From CAYYAQ01 sp964469555 (GTDB lineage: Bacteria; Planctomycetota; UBA1135; UBA2386), in contig CAYYAQ010000174.1 of the NCBI GenBank assembly GCA_964469555.1, positions 1 to 11,025 of the forward strand: a stretch of 11,025 bases of DNA, given 5' to 3'. Position numbers and translations under genes: made by a program. The first letter of the stretch is position 1. Every line of letters starts with the position of its first letter. Below are positions 1 through 6,080 of the stretch, in pieces. Under the pieces are notes generated by a model. The model saw only the letters and a program-made list of their open reading frames with translations. It had not been told where the DNA came from and ran no database searches.

Positions 1-2361
1 CCAAACGACGCGGCCCGGCTTCTGGACGGCCATGGACTTGCGCGCACGACCGAGGCTGCCGTCGAGGCCGAGATGACCGACCCAACCTTCCGGTGTCCGA
101 ACGAGAAGTTCGCCCGCGGTTCCACTCGCACACGGAAGTGGGACTCGCCCGTCGAACACGCCGAGGAATCGAACCGAACCATCGGCTCCACGAAGGAACA
201 CGGACGCGCCCGGACAGACGTGGCCCGAGGACTCCTCGTGCACCGAAACAAACCCACCACCGGTCGAGAGGCGTGCGACCTCGGGCAACTTGTTCGCGCG
301 GAACCAGTGCACCTTGTCCGTGGTCAGGGACCCGATCCGCAGGTGCCGCAGCGAACTGGGCAGCGGGACTTTGATGAACTCGCTCGTGCCGGATGATCTC
401 ATCTCCGGGCAACTCCTGCGCAGGAGTTGCGGCGGTCGAACAGCACTCAGCAGGAACACCGGTGCCGACAGGTCCAGGCTCAGCCGCCCCGAGGAGTCCG
501 CCTGCATGATCGCGGGCCATACGGCGCTGCCAGCGGACACCCCGTCGATCGCCAACAGCAAGTGGACAAACGAGCCGGGCTCGAACCCTCCCACGCGTTG
601 TTCTTCCACGCGCGACAACACGATGTCGAGTGTCGAGTCCTCGACCTTGACCGCCGTTCGCGCCCACACCACCCGCGGGCGGTGACCCTCGCCCCCGGCC
701 ACCAGCAGCATCGTCTGATGCGCCTGGGCACTCGCGGACAACCCACGGATCGCGAAGTTGCCGCCCTCGTCTCCGTCGACCAGCGCCCCGATCGGGACCA
801 CGGTTCCGAACAACTCGTCGGCTCGGCACGGCTGCAGCCACAACCCGGCGAGCGGTCGCCGTGTCGATTCGTGCACACGACCCCGCATGTCGCTCGCCCG
901 TTCCAGGAAGAACCGGTGGACGACGAACACGTCCTCAGATCCTTCTCGCTGACCCAGGAAGATTGGAGCGAACTGAAGCGGGGCGAGCTCTTGGATGTTC
1001 GGCGGCGGCGCGGCGCGGATCACGACGAACTGGCCTCGGAACTCATCCCGGCCGGTCAGTCGGAACATCCCGTCCTCGTTCGTCGTCACCGTCTGGTCAC
1101 CGCGGAACGTGGAGATCCAGACCGAGACGTTCGGCACCGGGGTAGAAGTCCGCGGATCGAGCACCTGACCGAAGAACCGCTCTTCGCACACCGCGACCTC
1201 GGGCAGGGGCGCGACGCGGTCTCGGGCTCGACGCCTGGACAAGAGGATCAGATCGTCATCCGGTGCACGATCGATCGTCACCGGCGTGAATGTCGTGTAG
1301 AGCGCTTGCGAGCCCTTGGCGACCGCAGTGTACCGACCGCCCCGATCGATGCGCGCCGCACCATCGCGAACGTGGACCTTGACGAGCAACCCTGGTCGGG
1401 CGTCCTGATGTCGCACGCTCTGGACGGTCACGTGGTAATCACCGCGCCCGACGCTCACCGAGCTTCCGTCGCCGAACGAAACCGTCACGTCTGTTTCCGT
1501 GCGAACCGACAATGCACCATCGAGCAGGTCGACGACCGAGTCGACCCCCGCTACGCGTCCATACTCGACCGGCCCGTCCCCGGAACCGAGGCGGAATCGC
1601 GTGAACTCATCGGCCTGCAACTCGACCGCCTCGCCGTTCGACTTCCAGCGGAGAGCCAGGGCACCCTCTCGATGCGTCACGAACTCGTCGGCGGCGCGGT
1701 GCTCTTCGGCATTCCAGTGGTCTGTGGCGACGAGCGATGTCCGGTCACCGTCCCGCACCATCTCGGCGCGCTCCGCGGAGAGAACCTCCACAGCGGTCGG
1801 CGTCGCGGGCTCGAATATCCGAAGGCCGATCCACGTGCCGAACAACACCGTCGCTGCGAGCAAGACGAAGAGCGGAACCCTGCGGTACCCGACCGACGTG
1901 TTCTCCAAGTCGAGCACGGACTCGGTGAAAGCTGTCTCGCGGACCCGGGCCATCACGCGGGTCGTGAATCCGACGGAAGGCTGAGACACAGCGATCTCCC
2001 GAACTTGCTGCATCACCGATGCCGTGAATCCAGAAGACGAACCGATCTCGGAAACATCGATCTCGGCGAACGACGCGACGACCTGCATCTTCTCGGACTC
2101 GGCTCGAGACAGTGCGAGAGCACAGGTCCGGCACTCGTGCGCGTGCGACTCCACCGTCGCCTGGTCGACCGCCGTGACGTCTCCGTCGACGAAGTCCCGC
2201 AACATCGTGCGGATGTTCGCGCAGGTCTCGCCCTCGGGCGGGAACGCCGCGAGATCATCGGGACTCGCGGGCTGGCGCCCGGCGTCGCGGTACGGGAGGT
2301 CCCAGCCTTCGAAAAGCCGGTCTTCCGGACGGTGATCTTCGGGTTGGCGCGGGGTGACCAT
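1..2361 (-). CDS. Large membrane anti-sigma factor with FecR-like and carboxypeptidase-regulatory-like domains (3' end cut by window)
   Basis: Probably holds the upstream ECF sigma factor inactive and releases it on an envelope signal. The frame starts at an ATG overlapping the sigma stop codon by one base and stays open for 787 codons to the left edge, so the C-terminus is missing. Residues 47-80 form a zinc anti-sigma (zf-HC2/ZAS) domain, with C47 and H73-x3-C77-x2-C80. Residues 111-150 hold two copies of a GFTxxVMxxVRE element. Residues about 161-183 form one membrane helix flanked by Arg (RVPLFVLLAATVLFG), placing the N-terminus in the cytoplasm and the rest outside. Residues about 190-365 look FecR-like (GD-rich beta segments, e.g. 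VSFGDGSSVSVGRGDYHVTV). Two carboxypeptidase-regulatory-like beta-sandwich domains start near 396 (FFGQVLDPRTSTPVPNVSV, then TNEDGMFRLTG) and near 492 (MRGRVHESTRRPLAG, then GGNFAIRG). From about 545 to the edge I recognise nothing. The coding frame is certain. The anti-sigma role is inferred from the ZAS motif and gene order. Confidence 0.85.
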   Translation of the reverse strand, partial: MVTPRQPEDHRPEDRLFEGWDLPYRDAGRQPASPDDLAAFPPEGETCANIRTMLRDFVDGDVTAVDQATVESHAHECRTCALALSRAESEKMQVVASFAEIDVSEIGSSSGFTASVMQQVREIAVSQPSVGFTTRVMARVRETAFTESVLDLENTSVGYRRVPLFVLLAATVLFGTWIGLRIFEPATPTAVEVLSAERAEMVRDGDRTSLVATDHWNAEEHRAADEFVTHREGALALRWKSNGEAVELQADEFTRFRLGSGDGPVEYGRVAGVDSVVDLLDGALSVRTETDVTVSFGDGSSVSVGRGDYHVTVQSVRHQDARPGLLVKVHVRDGAARIDRGGRYTAVAKGSQALYTTFTPVTIDRAPDDDLILLSRRRARDRVAPLPEVAVCEERFFGQVLDPRTSTPVPNVSVWISTFRGDQTVTTNEDGMFRLTGRDEFRGQFVVIRAAPPPNIQELAPLQFAPIFLGQREGSEDVFVVHRFFLERASDMRGRVHESTRRPLAGLWLQPCRADELFGTVVPIGALVDGDEGGNFAIRGLSASAQAHQTMLLVAGGEGHRPRVVWARTAVKVEDSTLDIVLSRVEEQRVGGFEPGSFVHLLLAIDGVSAGSAVWPAIMQADSSGRLSLDLSAPVFLLSAVRPPQLLRRSCPEMRSSGTSEFIKVPLPSSLRHLRIGSLTTDKVHWFRANKLPEVARLSTGGGFVSVHEESSGHVCPGASVFLRGADGSVRFLGVFDGRVPLPCASGTAGELLVRTPEGWVGHLGLDGSLGRARKSMAVQKPGRVVW
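409..430. repeat. Perfect 22-bp palindrome inside the anti-sigma gene
   Basis: Two 11-base arms, GCAACTCCTGC and GCAGGAGTTGC, are exact reverse complements with no spacer. The next base on each side does not pair. The palindrome lies within the coding frame, where the minus strand reads QLLRRSC at residues about 645-651, and it does not break the frame. Its role is unknown. It could be a protein-binding site, a cruciform or RNA hairpin, or chance. Confidence 0.8.
1912..2031 (-). repeat. Tandem duplication of a 20-residue juxtamembrane element in the anti-sigma protein
   Basis: Residues 111-130 (GFTASVMQQVREIAVSQPSV) and 131-150 (GFTTRVMARVRETAFTESVL) align without gaps. They share GFT, VM, VRE and a following A, and the first nine bases (GGATTCACG) are identical. 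The repeat sits between the zinc anti-sigma domain and the membrane helix. By analogy with single FTxxVM-type linkers that I recall in other zinc anti-sigma proteins, it is probably a doubled juxtamembrane helix. Confidence 0.75.
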
Positions 2362-2368
2362 CAGTCAC
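2354..2368 (-). promoter_or_regulatory. Sigma/anti-sigma stop-start overlap in the loop of a small inverted repeat
   Basis: On the minus strand GTGAC and GTCAC flank the five bases TGATG, which contain both the TGA stop of the sigma gene and the ATG start of the anti-sigma gene. The overlap itself is certain and implies translational coupling, giving matched output of sigma and its inhibitor. A functional hairpin is only a possibility, since the stem is five base pairs. Confidence 0.35.
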
Positions 2369-2918
2369 GCACCTCCGAGAGCCGACTGTGCAACAGGTCC
2401 TTGGCACGCCCGAGTCGGATCTTGACGTTGCTCACGGAGATGCCAAGCGCTTCGGCGATCTGGCGATTGGACAGCCCGTTCAGGTAGCGGAGGACGAGCG
2501 GTTCGCGGAAGCGATCGTTCATCTGGTCGATCGCGTGGCGCACGGCCTGCCGCGTCACGGCGCGGTCATGCCCTTGTGTCGAACGGGGGTCCTGCAGCAG
2601 CTTCATCAGCAACTCGCTGTCTCCCGTTCGCATCCCACCTTGCGCAGCCGTACGGCGGCGGAGCACGTCCCGGCTCGTGTTTCCGGCGATTCGGAGCAGC
2701 CAGGGTTGGAGCGGGCGGCTCTCGTCGAATAGGTGCCGACTGCGGAAGAGCTTGAGGAACGTGTCCTGCGACGCCTCCTCCGCGTCCTCCCGGGAGCGCA
2801 GCATGCTGAAACACAACCCGTAGACCACGCCCTTGTGGCGCTCGACGACCGCCTCGAAGGCCTCGACCTCCCCGCCCTTCACGCGTTGCATCAGTTCCTG
2901 ATCGGTCGGGCGAACCAT
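2361..2918 (-). CDS. ECF-type RNA polymerase sigma factor
   Basis: A sigma-70 family protein of the extracytoplasmic-function group, which directs RNA polymerase to a small regulon. From the ATG chosen here it has 185 residues, usual for the group. Region 2 spans about 6-90, with the core-binding and -10 recognition stretch SREDAEEASQDTFLKLFR (42-59) and PWLLRIAGNTSRDVLRRR (72-89). Region 4 spans about 125-180, with a helix-turn-helix at LSNRQIAEALGISVSNVKIRLGRA. A variable linker lies between and no region 1.1 or 3 is present. A TTG twelve codons upstream (2954) would give 197 residues. The ATG is preferred because family members start just before the TDxELxxRV motif; neither start has a clear Shine-Dalgarno sequence. 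It is co-transcribed with the overlapping membrane anti-sigma gene, its likely partner. Targets cannot be read from the window beyond probable self-regulation. Confidence 0.93.
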   Translation of the reverse strand: MVRPTDQELMQRVKGGEVEAFEAVVERHKGVVYGLCFSMLRSREDAEEASQDTFLKLFRSRHLFDESRPLQPWLLRIAGNTSRDVLRRRTAAQGGMRTGDSELLMKLLQDPRSTQGHDRAVTRQAVRHAIDQMNDRFREPLVLRYLNGLSNRQIAEALGISVSNVKIRLGRAKDLLHSRLSEVRD

Positions 2919-3147
2919 GCGGGGATTGGTATTGGAGGAATGGACCGGCAGCAACGTGATTCTTGGAGAGGCGCGGGACGTGGGGATGGCGAACTACGGG
3001 GATGCGTTCTGGGCCGCCAGGCGCCCGGTCCACCCGCTGCCGGCGGATACGCACGCAACTCGCTACAGGGTCAGGGTTTCTCCTCGGTGCCCCGGGAAAA
3101 TCTCCCTATCACTCAAGCCCCCATGACATCGGGCCGAAAAGGCCGGC
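2919..3147. promoter_or_regulatory. Divergent intergenic region between the sigma operon and the HAD-like gene
   Basis: These 229 bases hold no convincing gene and must carry promoters for both directions. On the minus strand a GAGAAACCC element (3082 to 3074), followed 18 bases later by CGT (3055 to 3053), resembles the AAC-type -35 and CGT-type -10 of ECF promoters. It could be an autoregulatory promoter of the sigma gene, but this is weak. On the plus strand GGCC-GAAAA-GGCC (3132-3144) lies just before the HAD start, with AAAAGG (3137-3142) as a possible ribosome site. Confidence 0.35.
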
Positions 3148-3726
3148 ATGGCCAGAAGCCTCAATCAACAAGCTGTCTTCTTCGAACTCGACGGGGTGGT
3201 GCTCCAGCAACCACGCCTGACCTCGGAGGGACTCGTCACCTACTTCGAAGGGGCGCTCCAGGCCCTCGCGCGAATCAATCCCGTGCAGTTCCATTTGTTC
3301 GTGGCAACCAGCCGGGAGGACATCGCGTTCGGCAAGCTGAGCGAGCGTGAGTTCCGCAAGGTCTGCGACAGGTTCCTCCAGGACGCGACCGCGGCGGGCG
3401 TCCGGATCGCGAAGATCTACAGTTGTCCCTACCACCCGAAGGGACGGGCAAAGTACCGGAAGGAGTCCGTGTTCCGCAAACCGGCTGCCGGCATGTTCAA
3501 GATGGCGCAACAGGAGTTCGACCTGAACCTGAAGCGCTGCTGGATGATCGGCCACACGTCGATCGACATCCTCGCCGCCAGCCGCGCCGGCATGGGCACC
3601 ATCCTCGTGCAAACCGGACAGGCCGGGAAGGACGGCGCGTTCCACATCGAACCCAACTTCGTCGAGCGCGACATCACTACCGCAATTCAGTGCATCCGCA
3701 CGTTCGAGAAGGCCCAACGCGTGTAG
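3148..3726 (+). CDS. HAD-IIIA/GmhB-like protein with degenerate active site (probable pseudophosphatase)
   Basis: 192 residues, the usual size of the GmhB / HisB-N branch of HAD-IIIA phosphatases, and the order of motifs is kept. Motif I is VFFELDGVV (10-18): Glu13 stands where the Asp nucleophile belongs, while Asp15 is kept. Motif II is FVATSRED (T54/S55). Motif III is FRKPAAGM, with Lys111 kept. Motif IV is WMIGHTSIDILAASRAG, where the metal-binding Asp of GDxxxD is His136, with Asp140 kept. The zinc loop starts CPYHPKG (93-99) but ends ESVFRKP rather than CxCRKP, so only Cys93 of the four GmhB ligands remains. I infer a protein that keeps the fold but has probably lost phosphatase activity and zinc binding, perhaps a binding or regulatory protein. 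It stands alone on its strand and converges with the next gene 12 bases away. The fold assignment is firm; the loss of activity is inference. Confidence 0.85.
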   Translation: MARSLNQQAVFFELDGVVLQQPRLTSEGLVTYFEGALQALARINPVQFHLFVATSREDIAFGKLSEREFRKVCDRFLQDATAAGVRIAKIYSCPYHPKGRAKYRKESVFRKPAAGMFKMAQQEFDLNLKRCWMIGHTSIDILAASRAGMGTILVQTGQAGKDGAFHIEPNFVERDITTAIQCIRTFEKAQRV

Positions 3727-3738
3727 CCCGCAAGAGGC

Positions 3739-4386
3739 TCAGATGACGACGCAGGTCGGGAGTTCGCTCTCGCGCTCCTGCCAGAGCGCGCTGCGACCAG
3801 CGTCGTCGGTGACGACCCGCAATCCTCGCGCCATGGCATCCGGCCACTCCGGGGGCCATGCGACCGTTCCGGCGGAAGTACCCACCGCGAGCACGTCGCA
3901 CGCGCGGTCCGCGGCGGCGAATCCCTCGCGAACCGGACCGACGAACGCGCCCGCCGTCAGGACGACTCGACCGACCTCCGCCGGCAATTGGTCCGCGAGC
4001 TCGAGCCCCAGCGTTGCGATGCCCGCGGAGACATCCGGGTCGTCAGCGCCGGGCAGGAGATGGAAGCCCTTCTCCTGCGCGAGCGCGCCCGGGTCGTCGC
4101 CGGAGACCTCGAACATCGGCAGCCGGTGGAACTCTCCGGCCAAGGTCTGGGCCGCGATCCTCAATGGGTCGCCGTGCAACACGATCCCCTTGAAGCGCCC
4201 GAGGCTGCGCAGCATGTAGTGCAGGTAGCCGCGATACCAGGCGCTGCCAGCCGTCTGCAGACACTCGACCTTCACACGCACGCCGAGGGCGACGGGGAAC
4301 CCGGACAACCGGATGTCCCCGATGACAGGAGTATCGACCAGATGGCCGCGCAAGTGTCGCGCAGCGGCGTGGACAGGCGTCGGCAT
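3739..4386 (-). CDS. Short threonine-dehydratase-like (PALP fold) protein lacking the PLP lysine
   Basis: 215 residues, against roughly 320 or more for threonine/serine dehydratases. The start of the fold is recognisable: TPVIGDIRLSG (19-29) followed by VRVKVECLQTAGSAWYRG (36-53). This matches the family pattern KxExxQxTGSFKxRG, but the lysine that forms the Schiff base with PLP is Trp50. The phosphate/cofactor loop SAGNH is replaced by HGDPL (71-75). Residues 115-130 (DDPDVSAGIATLGLEL) closely match the family's DDPDVIAGQGTIALE pattern, and VVLTAGAFVGPVREGF (141-156) matches the glycine-rich VPVGGGGLxxG region in altered form. The stretch between 75 and 115 is much shorter than usual. I infer a PLP-independent relative of fold-type II enzymes with unknown function. 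It lies 62 bases downstream of comF and is probably co-transcribed. No Shine-Dalgarno sequence is visible at the ATG. Confidence 0.75.
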   Translation of the reverse strand: MPTPVHAAARHLRGHLVDTPVIGDIRLSGFPVALGVRVKVECLQTAGSAWYRGYLHYMLRSLGRFKGIVLHGDPLRIAAQTLAGEFHRLPMFEVSGDDPGALAQEKGFHLLPGADDPDVSAGIATLGLELADQLPAEVGRVVLTAGAFVGPVREGFAAADRACDVLAVGTSAGTVAWPPEWPDAMARGLRVVTDDAGRSALWQERESELPTCVVI

Positions 4387-4448
4387 GGGGAGATTTTAGG
4401 CGATCGCCGCGAAGATCTCGACTGCGGGCTGCACTCGTTTGCGCGACA

Positions 4449-5183
4449 TCAGGCCTGCGCCGCCGTCACCAACACGATCTGTGTGACGCCCGCCAACCGC
4501 AACACCCTGGCACACTCGAGTGCGGTGCTCCCCGACGTGCGCACGTCGTCGACCAGCACGGCGGTCCGCCCGTCCAAGCGCCGCGATCGCCGCGCCGCGA
4601 ACGCGTCCTGCACATTCACCGCTCTCGACGTCACCCGCACATCCCCCTGAGGCAACGTCTCCCGGACACGCCGCAGCGCGCCCGGCACGCTGCTGAGCCC
4701 CAGCCTTCGCGCGATCTCGTCGGCGAGCATCGCGGCCTGGTCGAGCCCGCGTTCCCGCAACTTGCGGCGGTGCAGCGGCACCGACACGAGCACGGCGCGC
4801 CGGCCAGGTCCCCGCGCCCACGCTGCGAGGCTGTCCGCCATCTCGAGGGCGAGGAACTTCAGGGCCGCGCGGTCTCCGTTGAACTTGGCGCGGCGCACGA
4901 GTTCGCCACCCGTCCCGCGGTAGGCGAACGGCGCGCGGACCAACAGAATCCCCCGGATCGGGCGGTGGTCGTTCGTGCACTTCGAGCCGTTCGCGAACAC
5001 CGGCGCGCCGCACCGCGGGCACACGGGCTCGGGGCGACGCACCAATCGCCGCGCACAGTCTCGGCACAACCCCTCCCCACCCGACCCACACGCGGGACAG
5101 ACGGGAGGACAAATGCAGTCGACGCCACCGCGGACGAGCTCGCGAACGGCGCGCCGCAGACGTGGGAACCAAGGAGATACCAT
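4449..5183 (-). CDS. comF: ComF family phosphoribosyltransferase-like protein
   Basis: ComF proteins are cytoplasmic and, in competent bacteria, help bring single-stranded DNA in during transformation; many bacteria that are not known to be competent also carry one. Numbering from the ATG at 5183 (244 residues), the N-terminus has a cysteine-rich zinc region: C23, C25, C29, C32, C40 and C43 (CPPVCPAC, then GLCRDC), then CPRCG at 55-59. The C-terminal PRTase domain has VPLHRRKLRERGLDQA (135-150) and the PRPP-loop signature VLVDDVRTSGST (209-220). The length is typical. A TTG three codons further upstream (5192) is an alternative start; neither has a clear Shine-Dalgarno sequence. It is the first gene of a probable two-gene unit with the PALP-like gene. 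No other competence gene is present here, so a role in DNA uptake is not supported by context. Confidence 0.9.
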   Translation of the reverse strand: MVSPWFPRLRRAVRELVRGGVDCICPPVCPACGSGGEGLCRDCARRLVRRPEPVCPRCGAPVFANGSKCTNDHRPIRGILLVRAPFAYRGTGGELVRRAKFNGDRAALKFLALEMADSLAAWARGPGRRAVLVSVPLHRRKLRERGLDQAAMLADEIARRLGLSSVPGALRRVRETLPQGDVRVTSRAVNVQDAFAARRSRRLDGRTAVLVDDVRTSGSTALECARVLRLAGVTQIVLVTAAQA

Positions 5184-5252
5184 CAGTCCCAAGGGAACGA
5201 CGAGGCCAACTCTGAACGATTCTTCCCCCAGAACCGAGCTAGACTCCCCGGC
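5184..5252. promoter_or_regulatory. Short divergent promoter region between comF and the 72-residue gene
   Basis: Only 69 bases separate two divergent starts, so both promoters must lie here or overlap coding sequence. On the plus strand TAGACT (5240-5245) resembles a -10 hexamer and ends seven bases before the ATG, which would give a nearly leaderless transcript. No good -35 is seen at the right distance and no Shine-Dalgarno sequence precedes that ATG. Confidence 0.3.
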
Positions 5253-5471
5253 ATGAGCTGGTTCGGCAGAGACACGTACACCCTCCTCGAATCCAGAATC
5301 GACTTCACGGCGACGGACGAAACTCTCGACATCGAGACCGAGGATGGCGTCGTCGTCGAGCGACGCAGCGTGTTCACGTTCCTCAAGCGCGGCTCACGCT
5401 CCGTGTTCTTGAAAGTGGACGCCAAGCCCCGGGATGCCGAGAAGCGGATCTGGGACGCGGCGTGGCGCTAG
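5253..5471 (+). CDS. Small hypothetical protein, 72 residues
   Basis: I do not recognise this protein. It begins MSWFGRDTYTLLESRIDF and ends EKRIWDAAWR. It is charged, with alternating polar and hydrophobic residues in the first two thirds that suggest beta strands (IDFTATDETLDIET, DGVVVERRSVFTFL, RSVFLKVDA) and a short C-terminal helix. There is no signal peptide, membrane helix or cysteine. The frame is open far upstream, so the start is a choice. The ATG at 5253 is preferred because anything longer would overlap comF on the opposite strand. It faces the membrane-protein gene, with 15 bases between the stop codons. That it is a real gene rests on filling a gap between two solid genes and on a protein-like composition. 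Confidence 0.55.
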   Translation: MSWFGRDTYTLLESRIDFTATDETLDIETEDGVVVERRSVFTFLKRGSRSVFLKVDAKPRDAEKRIWDAAWR

Positions 5472-5486
5472 CGTCGACCGGAAGAG

Positions 5487-6080
5487 CTACCGTTTCTGGA
5501 ACGCGCCGAGGTCCCGGCGACCCCGGCCACCTTCGGGCGCGAGTCCTCCGCCCTGCGAATGGTCGTCGTCGTCGTCCTCCGGCATTCGCAGCGCGTCGCG
5601 CACCTTCTGCAGGTAGTCCTCCACCGTCGTGTCCAAGGTGTGAACGATGCCCAGGAACTCGCCGATCTCCTTGGTGATGTTGATGTCCCTGTTGAATGCT
5701 TCGGGATGGGCCTGGAAGAAACGGCGCACGTACTTCTTGAACGTGTGCCGCGAGTAGATCTTGCCGGCGAGGAACAGGACCACGGCGATCACGACGATCG
5801 ATGCGCACACCACCCAGACCATCGTGACCCTGCCGGGATTGACGCCCTGAAGGTGCGCGAACATCTGGAACAGGAAGCCGACCGCCAGGAACACGAAACC
5901 GAACGCGACCTGAAGATTGTTCAGCGTGTAGTCCTTGATCGTGCCGAGACTCCGCATCTTGACGCCGAAGAACGTGGCGATGACGTTCTTCAGCTTTCTG
6001 AAGATGATGGAGTTGACGAGGAAGAACACGCCGACCAGACAGCATGTCATTCCGATTACGGTTTGCTCTGCTGCATCCAT
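5487..6080 (-). CDS. Three-helix membrane protein of unknown function with acidic C-terminal tail
   Basis: 197 residues from the ATG chosen here; an upstream ATG (6203) would add 41 residues that look like translated promoter sequence. Three hydrophobic segments are clear: about 8-27 (VIGMTCCLVGVFFLVNSIIF), 56-77 (LQVAFGFVFLAVGFLFQMFA) and 86-106 (VTMVWVVCASIVVIAVVLFL). Basic loops (RKLKN at 28-32, RHTFKKYVRRFF at 111-122) suggest that the loop after helix 1 and the long C-terminal part are cytoplasmic. Residues 123-165 are predicted mostly helical (AHPEAFNRDINITKEIGEFL, then VEDYLQKVRDALRM). The tail has five consecutive Asp (169-173) and a Gly/Arg-rich end. I recognise no family. It is a single gene, divergent from gatCAB across about 200 bases. 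Confidence 0.8.
   Translation of the reverse strand: MDAAEQTVIGMTCCLVGVFFLVNSIIFRKLKNVIATFFGVKMRSLGTIKDYTLNNLQVAFGFVFLAVGFLFQMFAHLQGVNPGRVTMVWVVCASIVVIAVVLFLAGKIYSRHTFKKYVRRFFQAHPEAFNRDINITKEIGEFLGIVHTLDTTVEDYLQKVRDALRMPEDDDDDHSQGGGLAPEGGRGRRDLGAFQKR
5562..5576. repeat. Trinucleotide run (GTC)5
   Basis: Five uninterrupted GTC units on the plus strand read as five Asp codons (GAC) in the tail of the membrane protein. All five use the same codon, so the tract could vary in length by replication slippage, changing only the acidic tail and not the frame. Confidence 0.8.

Noticed and set aside
427..2487. A 686-residue open frame on the plus strand
   Set aside because: It lies entirely antisense to the anti-sigma and sigma genes, whose minus-strand frames show real motifs (HxxxCxxC, membrane helix, helix-turn-helix). 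Its product is low-complexity, rich in Arg, His and Asp, as expected for the shadow of a high-GC gene.
4399..4408. GGCGATCGCC palindrome between comF and the PALP-like gene
   Set aside because: A ten-base palindrome is unremarkable here; it resembles the cyanobacterial HIP1 core but occurs once and nothing else suggests that group.
4770..5252. A longer start for the 72-residue gene, giving 233 residues
   Set aside because: The added part is antisense to comF and has the composition of a shadow frame; the ATG at 5253 begins right after the gap.
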